This document shows positions 8,090-15,724 of a stretch of 37,250 nt of DNA, in pieces (within the stretch, counting starts at the first letter, position 1; each line of letters opens with the position of its first letter). The notes beneath the pieces are model-generated. The model worked only from the letters and a program-made list of their open reading frames with translations, made no database searches and was not told the origin of the DNA. The stretch comes from JBBRCX01 sp038204465 (GTDB lineage: Bacteria; Planctomycetota; Phycisphaerae; Tepidisphaerales; Tepidisphaeraceae). Location: assembly GCA_038204465.1 (NCBI GenBank), contig JBBRCX010000045.1:1-37250 (forward strand), read 5' to 3'. Made by a program: the position numbers and the translations under genes.

Positions 8090-8656
8090 ATGTCCTTCAA
8101 CATCGTGCAGATCCTCTACTGGCTTGCGCTCTCCACCTGGTTCGGCGGCGTGTTGTTCATCGCAGTAGCGGCCCCGATCATCTTTCGCACCGTGCGCGAC
8201 AGTAATCCAATCCTGCCCACGGTATTGAGCGTCAACCTCGAGGGCCAGCACGGAACCCTCCTCGCCGGCTCGATCGTCGCCAACCTCCTCTGGATGCTCA
8301 CGAGGATTGAGCTGGTGTGTGCGGCGGTGCTGCTGGTGACGATCGCGGCCCAGTGGTTCATCATCGATCTAAGCCGGTTCCTTTTCCCTTCCATCCTGCG
8401 GACTGCGATGTATCTGGCCGCGGTGGGGATCGTTCTCTACAACTGGCGCGTGCTCTGGCCGAGAATTGACCGGTATCGCCAGGAATACATCGAGCATGCC
8501 GACGAGCCGGAGGTGGCCAACGCCGCAAAAGAGCAGTTCGATCGATATCACCAGGAAAGCGTGACGCTGCTGAGCGTCGTGCTTTTCCTTCTTCTGGGCA
8601 TGGTCCTCTTCAGCGCGGGCCTGACCCCCGGCCACACCATTACTTTCAATCGGTAG
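8090..8656 (+). CDS. DUF4149-like integral membrane protein
   Basis: The 188-residue protein has about four hydrophobic helices: residues 5-30 (LYWLALSTWFGGVLFIAVAA), 63-85, 95-120 and a C-terminal one (TLLSVVLFLLLGMVLFSAGL). The opening W-L-A-L-S-x-W-F-G-G pattern and layout resemble the DUF4149/TMEM205-like family, for which no activity is established. It should be in the cytoplasmic membrane. It is followed by endonuclease III after 7 bp, so the two are probably cotranscribed. Translation may start on a leaderless message. Confidence 0.65.
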   Translation: MSFNIVQILYWLALSTWFGGVLFIAVAAPIIFRTVRDSNPILPTVLSVNLEGQHGTLLAGSIVANLLWMLTRIELVCAAVLLVTIAAQWFIIDLSRFLFPSILRTAMYLAAVGIVLYNWRVLWPRIDRYRQEYIEHADEPEVANAAKEQFDRYHQESVTLLSVVLFLLLGMVLFSAGLTPGHTITFNR

Positions 8657-8663
8657 GCTCAAA

Positions 8664-9371
8664 ATGCCCCGTGCGCCGTCCCAAAAGTTTCTCTTGCGCA
8701 AGGCCCGCGTTGCAGCAGTGCTGCCGATCCTGAAGCGCACCTACCCCCAGGCGAAGTGCAGCCTGGATTTCAAAACCCCGCTCCAGTTGCTCGTCGCCAC
8801 GATTCTCTCCGCTCAGTGCACCGACGAGCGCGTCAACATCGTCACCAGGGACCTGTTCAGGAAGTATTGCTCGGCGGGTGAGTACGCCAGAGTGCGGCAG
8901 GAAGCGCTGGAGCGCGACATCCAATCGACAGGTTTCTTCCGCAACAAGGCAAAGAGCCTGCGCGGAATGGGCGCCGCACTCCTCGAGCACCACGGCGGCA
9001 AGGTGCCGGAGACGATGGAAGAACTGACCCAGCTTCCCGGCGTCGGGCGCAAGACCGCGAACGTCGTCCTGGGAAACGCCTTTGCAAAGAACGTCGGCAT
9101 CACCGTCGACACGCATGTCACCCGCGTGAGCAACCGGCTGGACCTTACGGACCATGTGGTAGACGCGGTCAAAATCGAGCAGGACCTGATGCTGCTGGTG
9201 CCGCAGGAAGACTGGGCATTATGGTCGCACCTTCTCATTCATCATGGTCGGGCCCTGTGCACCGCCCGCAAGCCGAAGTGCACCGAGTGTCCGCTGCTCG
9301 CTCATTGTCCCGCCGGAGCGAAATTCATCCGGGCAGGGACCGATTCGCTCGGTAGCGCCAAGAAGCCGTAA
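8664..9371 (+). CDS. nth: Endonuclease III (DNA glycosylase/AP lyase)
   Basis: The 235-residue protein is a clear Nth. It has LVATILSAQCTDERVN in the first helices, the helix-hairpin-helix LPGVGRKTANVVLGNAF with the catalytic Lys, and the catalytic Asp in GITVDTHVTRVSNRL. A C-terminal [4Fe-4S] cluster has spacing C-x6-C-x2-C-x5-C (from CTARKPKC to LAHC). It excises oxidised pyrimidines and cuts the abasic site in base-excision repair. It sits 7 bp downstream of the membrane-protein gene, with a weak GGTAGG ribosome site. Confidence 0.95.
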   Translation: MPRAPSQKFLLRKARVAAVLPILKRTYPQAKCSLDFKTPLQLLVATILSAQCTDERVNIVTRDLFRKYCSAGEYARVRQEALERDIQSTGFFRNKAKSLRGMGAALLEHHGGKVPETMEELTQLPGVGRKTANVVLGNAFAKNVGITVDTHVTRVSNRLDLTDHVVDAVKIEQDLMLLVPQEDWALWSHLLIHHGRALCTARKPKCTECPLLAHCPAGAKFIRAGTDSLGSAKKP

Positions 9372-9431
9372 TGACGCAATCGACCCCTGATGCGCAGGCA
9401 GGGAATCGGGCAGCGCGAGAATGGGGCAGCT

Positions 9432-9785
9432 ATGAACCAGCCATCACTCGTTGAATTGACCCGCGCAGTCATGAGCCACCGCGATGAACGCGACTGGGCA
9501 CAATTCCACACGCCCAGAGAGCTCGCGATTTCCCTCTGCGTCGAGGCAGCCGAATTGTTGGCGCTCATGCAATGGAAGCAGGGGAAACAACTGGAAGAGA
9601 CCCTCACGGCCAAAGACGGGAAACTCAGGGACGAGCTTGCGGACGTGCTTCACTCGTTGCTGCTGCTGGCGAACAATCTCAAGATCGACTTGGGCACCGC
9701 GCTCCCCGAGAAGCTGAAGAAGGACGCCGCCAAGTACCCGGTGCACAAAGCGAAGGGGAAGAGCTCGAAATACAACGAGTTGTGA
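9432..9785 (+). CDS. MazG-like nucleotide pyrophosphohydrolase
   Basis: The 117-residue protein has the all-alpha NTP pyrophosphohydrolase pattern: FHTPRELAISLCVEAAELL gives the first acidic helix (E-x3-E-type metal site), and DELADVLHSLLLLANN the second (E-x2-D). This is the small RS21-C6/dCTPase-like branch that hydrolyses nucleoside triphosphates to the monophosphate, a house-cleaning role. The tail is Lys-rich. The ATG at 9432 is favoured over an upstream in-frame start at 9390. It is convergent with the cupredoxin gene, only 8 bp apart. Confidence 0.82.
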   Translation: MNQPSLVELTRAVMSHRDERDWAQFHTPRELAISLCVEAAELLALMQWKQGKQLEETLTAKDGKLRDELADVLHSLLLLANNLKIDLGTALPEKLKKDAAKYPVHKAKGKSSKYNEL

Positions 9786-9793
9786 CGGCCCAG

Positions 9794-10138
9794 CTAATCC
9801 TTGTCCTTGCCGACCAGAATCGTGCCCTTCATGCGCGGGTGATATTTGCAGTGGTAGCGAAACTTCCCCTTCTTCTCGAAGGTGTGTTTGAAGCTTTGGC
9901 CGCTGGAGAGGACGCCGGAGTCAAACGAATTGTCATCGGCGGTGACGGTGCGATCGCCGTCGTCATCGTTTTTCCATACCACCGTGTCGCCGGGCTCGAT
10001 GCTGATGCTCTCGGGCTGGTACTTCAAGTCCTTGATCGACACTCGCTTCTCCGCGCCTTCCTTCGCATTGGCCCTTCCGACGGGCGAGCCCACTGCGGCC
10101 AGCAGCCAGAGCATGGTGAGCCAAACTGCCGCTCTCAT
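9794..10138 (-). CDS. Exported cupredoxin (plastocyanin/azurin-like) lacking the first His ligand
   Basis: The 114-residue protein starts with a signal peptide (MRAAVWLTMLWLLAAVGS, cleavage near residue 24). A single cupredoxin domain follows with ISIEPGDTVVWKNDDDGDRT and YHCKYHPRMKG. The C-terminal loop keeps the Cys, His and Met ligands of a type 1 copper site. The usual first His, in the pattern W-x-N-x-D-x3-HTVTA, is replaced by Arg (DRTVTADD; codon at 9950-9952). The ATG at 10138 is preceded by GGAG at a good distance. It is expected in the periplasm; whether it still binds copper is uncertain. Confidence 0.82.
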   Translation of the reverse strand: MRAAVWLTMLWLLAAVGSPVGRANAKEGAEKRVSIKDLKYQPESISIEPGDTVVWKNDDDGDRTVTADDNSFDSGVLSSGQSFKHTFEKKGKFRYHCKYHPRMKGTILVGKDKD

Positions 10139-10240
10139 AAGCACTCCGAAACTATAGACACGCCGTTCTTTTACGCGTCGTCCCGGCAGTATGCTCGCGG
10201 CCGCACATGCCTGAGGGTACAAATCGTCCAACGCCGGTAA

Positions 10241-11542
10241 ATGCGTGCGAATTCGATGCCTGAAAAGATCATCCGAGACCCCGTGCACGATGTCATCGCC
10301 TTCCGCACCGAGCGGCCGGCCGACGGGCTGCTGTTTCATCTGCTCAACTCGGTCGAGTTTCAGCGCCTCCGGCGCATCCGCCAACTGGGAATGGCCAGCC
10401 TCGCTTACCCCGGCGCTGACCACTCGCGCTACAGCCATAGTCTAGGGGTGATGGAAACCGCGCGGAAGATCCTCAACCGTCTGCGCCAGTCGGTGCGTAT
10501 CGACGAAGGCCAGGAAACGACCTGCCTCGTCTCCTGCCTGCTGCACGACCTCGGCCACGGGCCCTTCAGCCATGTCTTCGAGCGCGTGAGCGACGTCGAT
10601 CACGAAAAGCTCACCCGGCGGATCGTTCAGGATCCCAGCAGCGAAGTGCATCGCCGGCTCGTCGAGCATGATCCCCAGCTCCCGCGCCTCGTCTGCGACT
10701 TTCTCTCGCGCCAGCCGCAGCGCTCATTCCTTCACGACATCCTCTCCAGTCAGCTCGACGCCGACCGCTTCGATTATCTCCTGCGCGACAACCTGATGAC
10801 CGGGAGCCGTTATGGCGACTACGACCTCAACTGGCTCCTGCACGCGCTGACCATCGATGAGACCACCGATCGTTTGGCGGTCACGTGGAAGGGAATCAGC
10901 GCGGTCGAGGCGTACCTGCAGTCGCGCTACCACATGTATCGCAACGTCTATTTTCACAAGGTAGTCCGCAGCGCCGAAGGGATGGTGCGCCTCGCGCTGC
11001 AGCGGGCGAAGCGGCTTGCGGTACAGGAACGGCTTCCCTGGCCGCCGCGCGAGCATCTCGTCTATAAGGCTCTCACCGGCCAGCGGCTCAGCATCGCCGA
11101 GTTCACCGACCTGGATGATGTCTCGGTCCTCCATTGCTTCAAGCTCTGGAGCACCGCCGATGATGCGCCGCTCGCGGCGCTCTGTCACGGCGTCCTGTTC
11201 CGCCGGGTGTACAAGACTATCGATCTCACACACCTTCACGACTTGGAAAAACTGCGCGCGGTTGTTTCGCAAGCCGAAGCTGCAGTGTCGTCGGCGGGGG
11301 GAGACCCCGCATATGACCTGTTTTATGACGAGCCATCCGACACCCCTTACGAAACCTACAAGCCCGACGAGGCAGGCGGTGCGGATGAGATCCTGCTCCG
11401 AACCGCTTCGGGCGCTCTGACTTCATTCGCGAAGCTGTCGCCCCTTACGCAGTCCCTGAATCGCCAACTGATGTTCCGCAGGATTCACGTCAGTGCGGCT
11501 CTATTGCCGACGGTGGCGGCGACGGTAGGGCGGCTGGAATAA
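10241..11542 (+). CDS. HD-superfamily phosphohydrolase (dGTPase/SAMHD1-like)
   Basis: The 433-residue protein opens with KIIRDPVHDVIAF, typical of this family. It then has FQRLRRIRQLG, the metal-site His in ADHSRYSHSLGVMETA (residues 60-66), the HD pair in LLHDLGHGPFSHVFE (His102, Asp103) and the last Asp in SQLDADRFDYLLRD near residue 173. Relatives hydrolyse dNTPs or other phosphomonoesters; the substrate here is not determined. Starts at 10241 or 10256 are both possible. It is divergent from the cupredoxin gene across about 100 bp that must hold both promoters. Confidence 0.88.
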   Translation: MRANSMPEKIIRDPVHDVIAFRTERPADGLLFHLLNSVEFQRLRRIRQLGMASLAYPGADHSRYSHSLGVMETARKILNRLRQSVRIDEGQETTCLVSCLLHDLGHGPFSHVFERVSDVDHEKLTRRIVQDPSSEVHRRLVEHDPQLPRLVCDFLSRQPQRSFLHDILSSQLDADRFDYLLRDNLMTGSRYGDYDLNWLLHALTIDETTDRLAVTWKGISAVEAYLQSRYHMYRNVYFHKVVRSAEGMVRLALQRAKRLAVQERLPWPPREHLVYKALTGQRLSIAEFTDLDDVSVLHCFKLWSTADDAPLAALCHGVLFRRVYKTIDLTHLHDLEKLRAVVSQAEAAVSSAGGDPAYDLFYDEPSDTPYETYKPDEAGGADEILLRTASGALTSFAKLSPLTQSLNRQLMFRRIHVSAALLPTVAATVGRLE

Positions 11543-11800
11543 CTCATTCCAAACGGTCCGCCAGCGATACACCCCGATGCATCGATCCGCCAACAAAAGC
11601 AGCCAAAGTTGCTCCACCATCCCCCTCATCCGCGTTCATCGTCGTCCATCCGGCTGACAATGCTTCCGCTTCGCCCCTTGCGTCGACCGGGTCCATCCTT
11701 TTATCGTCCTCTGTGTCTAACCGGTGGCAGTTCCCTCGGTTGGCCGCCTCTGGGCATGCGCGCCCGCGACGCCAACCACAGAACCGCCAAGGAGGTACGC

Positions 11801-13303
11801 GTGCACGGTGCCCGATTCAGACTTGCTCCAGCCGTCATTTCCGCTGCGCTGCTGGCCGCTGTGACGGGATGTCAGGACGCTCCCGGTCCGCCGCGCGTGC
11901 CGGTCCCCAGTGAGCCCGGCCGATCGATGAGCCGCGACGAAGTCCGCCCGCTCCCCGAGCAGTATCGCGACGACCTGCCTCCTCCACCTTTCAACGACGT
12001 TCCGCTGGTTTCGCAGCACACACCCGAGCAGCGCGCGTTCGTCGATGCCTACAACCATGTCGGCCGCCCGCGCATCGTCGTCTTCGTCAACCGCACGCTC
12101 GAAGGCGAGTTGATGCCGGTGAATCGCGATGATCCCATCGCCAGCATCGAACATAGCCGGCGGACCAACGCCGCTGTCTCCGTCGACCGCCGTCAGACCA
12201 ATTCCCGCGACCGCGACTACAACGAAGACCGCACCGATCGCAGCGACCGCTTCGAGACCAGGGGGCCCGCCGAGTATCGCGAAACCACCGACGTCTATCT
12301 TCATCGCGGCCAATACGATGAAGTCTCGGCCCGCAGTCTCGACTACGAAGCCGTTGAAAATATCCTCACCGACTGGATCTCCGCCGATGGAAAAGTGGAA
12401 GTGATATCTCCCACGATGGCTCGCCACCGGCTCAGTGATGATCAGGTAAAGGATGTGCAGTCCGGCAAGCCGCGCGCCATGAGCGAGATGGCCCGCCAGC
12501 TCGACGCGGATGTCCTGGTTCAGGTGCAGGCTCGCCCGACGCGGCAGACGGAGCAGGGCCTCGAGGTCCGCCTGATCGCCGAAGCGATGAACATCAAGGG
12601 CGGACAGTCCATCGGCCGAGCCGTGTTGGATGTGCCGCCGCCGCTCGATAAGCCAGAGATCAACAAGTACACGCGCTTCCTCGCCCGCAAGCTGATGGAT
12701 GGAATGCTCGCGACGTGGCAGGGATCCGCCGAGTCCAGCACGGCCCAGCCCGAAAGCGAGTCCGGCCCCCGTCGCGAAACGCAGCCGGCCACCACGCCGG
12801 CCACTCGCCGCGACACCACCGCGCCGCGCACTGACTCGTTCGGCCCGCGCACCGACGGAGTGAAAGAATCCATCGAGGTCCCCGACCCAACCGATGCCGC
12901 CAACCCAGCCGCCGACGCACAGCCCAATTCCGCGAAGTCAGACTCAGGCTCCGACGCCGCCGCTGCTGCCGCCGGCGCCGAGATGCGGGCCAATCCCGTT
13001 GAGGTTCCGATCGCGCCGCCCGAAAAACCGCTCCCGCCCTCCCGTAATCCCGCGCCGCCCGCCGAGAAACCGCCGACGCCTCCCGAGGTTCCGATGCCCG
13101 CGCCGGACAAGGGCGATGCCATCCCCGTCCCCGCGCCGCCTCCCACCACTCAGGAGCGACCCATCCCGCAGCCCGAGAAGCCCGCGCCCCCCGCAACCCA
13201 GGAAACCCCGCAGCGCCCCGGCCCCGGCCAGGAGACTGCGACCACCAACGAAAGCGAAGTCCCCTCCGCCCGCGGCTTCCAGCAACCCGATCCCGGGAGA
13301 TGA
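11801..13303 (+). CDS. Lipoprotein with LpoB-like domain and Pro-rich tail
   Basis: The GTG start at 11801 has an ideal GGAGG at 11791-11795. The protein begins with a basic stretch, a hydrophobic segment (APAVISAALLAAV) and the lipobox VTGC, so it is a 500-residue lipoprotein. Residues about 75-310 alternate strands and helices, with GRPRIVVFVNRTLEG, DYEAVENILTDWI, VEVISPTMARHRL and LDADVLVQVQARPT. This is compatible with the CsgG/LpoB fold of penicillin-binding-protein activators. A long tail rich in Pro, Ala and Glu fills residues 310-500. The next gene is a YcfL-like lipoprotein; in E. coli ycfL and lpoB are neighbours, which supports the call. The fold assignment is inference. Confidence 0.5.
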   Translation: MHGARFRLAPAVISAALLAAVTGCQDAPGPPRVPVPSEPGRSMSRDEVRPLPEQYRDDLPPPPFNDVPLVSQHTPEQRAFVDAYNHVGRPRIVVFVNRTLEGELMPVNRDDPIASIEHSRRTNAAVSVDRRQTNSRDRDYNEDRTDRSDRFETRGPAEYRETTDVYLHRGQYDEVSARSLDYEAVENILTDWISADGKVEVISPTMARHRLSDDQVKDVQSGKPRAMSEMARQLDADVLVQVQARPTRQTEQGLEVRLIAEAMNIKGGQSIGRAVLDVPPPLDKPEINKYTRFLARKLMDGMLATWQGSAESSTAQPESESGPRRETQPATTPATRRDTTAPRTDSFGPRTDGVKESIEVPDPTDAANPAADAQPNSAKSDSGSDAAAAAAGAEMRANPVEVPIAPPEKPLPPSRNPAPPAEKPPTPPEVPMPAPDKGDAIPVPAPPPTTQERPIPQPEKPAPPATQETPQRPGPGQETATTNESEVPSARGFQQPDPGR

Positions 13304-13340
13304 TCATTGCAATACGATTATCGACGTGACCTCTACCGTA

Positions 13341-13361
13341 GCACGGGCGTCCCGCCCGTGC
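13341..13361. repeat. Short palindrome, GCACGGGCG stem
   Basis: GCACGGGCG-TCC-CGCCCGTGC forms a perfect 9-bp stem with a 3-nt loop, lying between the two lipoprotein genes. GTAGCACGGGCG-type palindromes are, as I recall, scattered through many planctomycete genomes. It has no T tract, so it is not a classic terminator. Confidence 0.6.
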
Positions 13362-13420
13362 CCAAGCGTCCAACACTTGCGGCTCGCCCTCAATCCCCGC
13401 AACACCGAAATGAGATAACC

Positions 13421-13810
13421 ATGCGACACCTCCTCATCCTCTCCTTCCTCACCCTCCTCGTCGGCTGCGGCGTCAAGCCACCCATGGAAGGCCGCCGCGA
13501 TCCCTACGGCCACACCCAGATCCACTTCGCCGACCGCGACCTGCGCAACCACACCGCGATCGACACGCCCATCGTCACGCGCGACGACTCCGGCAACCTC
13601 CTGCACGTCACCGTCCCCATCCGCGCCACCACCGACCTGCGCCTCTACGTCGAGTACCGCGTCACCTTCTTCGACGCCAACGGCCAGCCCCTTCCCAGCA
13701 CCACCTGGTTCCCCAAAACCCTCGAGCCCAATATCCCCGACCGCATCCAGGTCAACAGCGTCTCCCCCCAGGCAAAGGATTTCCAAATCGACTTCCGCTA
13801 CGCCACCTGA
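13421..13810 (+). CDS. YcfL-like lipoprotein (DUF1425)
   Basis: The 129-residue protein starts MRHLLILSFLTLLVGCG, a lipoprotein signal with the modified Cys at residue 16. The rest forms a small beta domain with LLHVTVPIRATTDLRLYVEY, RVTFFDANGQPLP and NSVSPQAKDFQIDFRY. This is the pattern of DUF1425/YcfL proteins, which have an Ig-like fold. It lies 117 bp after the LpoB-like lipoprotein. The function of YcfL is not established. The ATG at 13421 is preferred because only from there is a lipoprotein signal at the N-terminus. Confidence 0.72.
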   Translation: MRHLLILSFLTLLVGCGVKPPMEGRRDPYGHTQIHFADRDLRNHTAIDTPIVTRDDSGNLLHVTVPIRATTDLRLYVEYRVTFFDANGQPLPSTTWFPKTLEPNIPDRIQVNSVSPQAKDFQIDFRYAT

Positions 13811-14367
13811 TCACCACCCACAACCGCGACCGCAACTGCACGCGCCCACGCCGACTGGCATGAGCCAGCCCCGCAATCCATCCCAATCGTCTTCCGCGTT
13901 GATCGATTCGCTCTTTTAAGCCCAAAACCCCATCTTCCCGCCATCGCGTCCCCATTCCTCCCCCATCGACTCCCCATCGATTCGCCATCGCAATCCCATC
14001 GATCTCCCATCCCCAACCCACTCCCTCTCCACCCACCCCCCGCGCCGATCCCATTCCGACTCCGCCGCGTCCCATTTCCATCCCACCCACCATCCGCCGC
14101 CCCTCCGCGGATTTCCAATTCAAAACGTAAGCGCATCAGCGAACGCGGCCCGAACAAAACTGATTTGCATCCCCGCGCCGCGCTCGCCCCAACCGCCGCC
14201 GGCCAACCCTCGCACAACGTCCGCCATCGTCGTCCCGCCCCTTCACACCCTCCGCTCAACGAGAGCGACCACCGGCCCATCACCGGCGATCGACGACAAC
14301 GCCGCTCAACCCCGCTCACCTTGAAACACCACTCCCCGCCCCTATACTGACCCCTCGATCCCACCCC
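13811..14367. other. Gene-free stretch with C-rich degenerate CCATCG repeats
   Basis: No gene is supported here. From about 13920 to 14110 the plus strand is very rich in C and poor in G. It repeats variants of CCCATCG (for example CCCCCATCGACTCCCCATCG) at irregular spacing. Open frames across it are low-complexity artefacts of this composition. The tRNA-Tyr gene follows. Confidence 0.6.
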
Positions 14368-14450
14368 GGGCGTGTACCCAAGTGGCCAACGGGGTCAGAC
14401 TGTAAATCTGATGGCTTATGCCTTCGCAGGTTCGAATCCTGCCGCGCCCA
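14368..14450 (+). tRNA. tRNA-Tyr (anticodon GTA)
   Basis: An 83-nt class II tRNA: acceptor GGGCGTG pairs with CGCGCCC, the D stem is CCC/GGG, the anticodon stem TCAGA/TCTGA encloses CTGTAAA (GTA at 14402-14404). A long variable arm and the T arm GCAGG-TTCGAAT-CCTGC follow. The discriminator is A; CCA is not encoded. Its 3' half is copied in degenerate form at 31186-31228, and an integrase relic lies just downstream, so it appears to have served as an integration site. Confidence 0.97.
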
Positions 14451-14524
14451 CTGATGGCATTTCGCACGTGCCCGCACCGTCGGGCACGTTTTCGTTAGTG
14501 GCTGTCCCACCTGCGGTTGTCACT

Positions 14525-14761
14525 TCACGCGCGCAAACCGGTGCGGACGCGCTGCGACGGCAAACGTGCGCCTGCTGCACCGGATTCTGCACCGCTTTTT
14601 GCACCGCCTTCGTCCTGGGTCAGCCCGGCCGCGCGCGCGAAATGATCGTCGGTGGTCTGCAGGTAGTGATTCCGCGCCACAACCTTACCGTTGCCTATCC
14701 ATGTACAAACCACGTGCTCAGGCCACCGCTCGGGCTGAGAAGGATGCCATCGTCGAAGCCG
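14525..14761 (-). pseudogene. Tyrosine recombinase (integrase) C-terminal relic
   Basis: On the minus strand the frame reads WPEHVVCTWIGNGKVVARNH, then YLQTTDDHFARAAGL. This matches the end of phage-type tyrosine integrases, where H-V-V-x-x-W-[IL]-G-N precedes the catalytic Tyr region (here HY). A TAG at 14762-14764 closes the frame upstream, so only about the last 75 codons remain and the catalytic Arg/His boxes are gone. It points toward tRNA-Tyr, 74 bp away, as expected for an integrase at its attachment site. A related relic occurs at 28399-28510. Confidence 0.72.
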
Positions 14762-15027
14762 CTAAGGAGAGAGAACTGGTTCGCCAGGCCGCTCGCCGGA
14801 AGTGGATTGGGGAATGGGCTGGTCTGATATTGCGGCGTCCCGATCGGAATGCCGTCTCGGCCATTCCCTGACGAATCATCAGCCACTGTCAACGCTTACC
14901 GATCAGACACCGCTGCACCATTGTTGGTCTCGAATCGGTAGTAGCGGCTCGTGGCGGCATTCGCAGAAGAAATGATCGACAACACGACTACAGCCCAGCC
15001 GAAGCATGCGCAGTTCTTTTGCAGCAT
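14695..15027 (-). pseudogene. Secreted LamG/concanavalin-like protein, 5' fragment with in-frame stop
   Basis: The ATG at 15027 has AGGAG five bases upstream. It opens a signal peptide (MLQKNCACFGWAVVVLSIIS, cleavage after SANA) and then SRYYRFETNNGAAVSDR. A TAA at 14896-14898 interrupts, and the same frame continues LTVADDSSGNGRDGIPIG. The Y-Y-R-F-E start and the DSSGNGxxGxPxG block are typical of LamG-type domains in planctomycete secreted proteins. The reading stops at 14695 inside the integrase relic, so the gene lost its 3' part at that junction. Both lesions argue for a dead gene. Confidence 0.6.
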
Positions 15028-15398
15028 GAGGACTCCTGGATTTGAGTTAGTACAGCCCGTTCGCCCCAATGGAGTAATGCCCGTGCGGTGAATGCTACCC
15101 AGAATTCACAGGCAGGCAAATCCTTCGTGCGGACGCGCCGCGGGCTGTTCGCACTCTGACACCCCAGCAACGAGCCTGACGATGCCCATCCGGTTGAACT
15201 GATCATGGAGGGCGCAATGCAAAAGAGCCGCAGCGAAAAGAGCCGCAGCGAAACTGGTGATCAGCTGCCCACCGAGATATGATGATGTCCAGTGCTTCGT
15301 CACGGCATTTCGTTCGGGGCCGTCCAGAGGGTGGGGGTTCTGTCGCACTCCGGATCAATCCCGGCCAGGAGCCGATTGACCTTGCCGGTAAGTCACAC
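15028..15398. other. Gene-free stretch between relics
   Basis: No gene or RNA is recognised. There is one short tandem pair of AAGAGCCGCAGCGA near 15226-15256. Open frames here are short and have no family resemblance. Confidence 0.4.
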
Positions 15399-15539
15399 AT
15401 GGAAAAATTGTTTTTCCAAAAACCAATCCTCAACTCGCCATATGCGTATCCCGCTTCCTATTGGGAACTTGACGAAAGCGGCCAACCCACCAATCGGATC
15501 ATTGAAAAACGCCGGCGCGCAGAGTTCATCACCCCAATC
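15399..15539 (+). pseudogene. N-terminal fragment of a DEAD/DEAH-type restriction endonuclease
   Basis: From ATG 15399 the frame reads MEKLFFQKPILNSPYAYPAS, then WELDESGQPTNRIIEKRRR and AEFITPI. As I recall it, this is the opening of large type III-like (BPTD_3080-type) restriction endonucleases with a helicase core. Only 47 codons remain of a protein that normally has several hundred. The similarity stops at about 15539, where a receiver-domain end in another frame takes over. It is the relic of a defence gene. Confidence 0.6.
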
Positions 15540-15642
15540 AGAGCGCCGAGCGCTCTTGGCCGGGTTTCAGGTTCACATCTCCAAGCCGGTCGATCCGCAC
15601 GATTGGGTCGCTGTCGTGGCGAGTTTGGCGCAACGGAAGTAG
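15538..15642 (+). pseudogene. Receiver-domain C-terminal fragment
   Basis: The frame ending at TAG 15640-15642 reads RALLAGFQVHISKPVDPHDW, then VAVVASLAQRK. This matches the last helix and strand of a response-regulator receiver, including the conserved Lys-Pro (SKPVD), as found at the C-terminus of many hybrid kinases. The rest of the domain is absent; it joins the restriction-enzyme fragment directly. It lies 82 bp upstream of the hybrid kinase gene. Confidence 0.62.
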
Positions 15643-15724
15643 CCCGACTCAAGAGCTTGCAATGCAGGAATGTAAGCGAGGGGTGCCCTACCAGATCAAC
15701 CTCGAAGCGTGCAGAAAGGCCGTA

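Noticed and set aside
12520..13376. Long minus-strand frames rich in Gly, Ala and Arg opposite the lipoprotein gene
   Set aside because: They are shadows of the Pro-rich, GC-rich coding tail; the plus strand has the signal peptide and ribosome site.
13811..14363. Large open frames on both strands across the C-rich tract
   Set aside because: They arise from low-complexity sequence; no motif, ribosome site or family resemblance.
14416..14604. Minus-strand frame ending in GAAGFEPAKA
   Set aside because: This ending is the antisense translation of the tRNA T arm and acceptor, a well-known annotation artefact.
14701..14871. Plus-strand frame with an Ala/Glu/Arg-rich helix (MYKPRAQATARAEKDAIVEA)
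   Set aside because: It lies antisense to the integrase and LamG relics, which explain the sequence better; its composition is what antisense of such DNA gives.
15226..15256. Tandem AAGAGCCGCAGCGA pair as a possible repeat array or CRISPR
   Set aside because: Only two units with no spacer; no CRISPR-like array occurs anywhere in the window.
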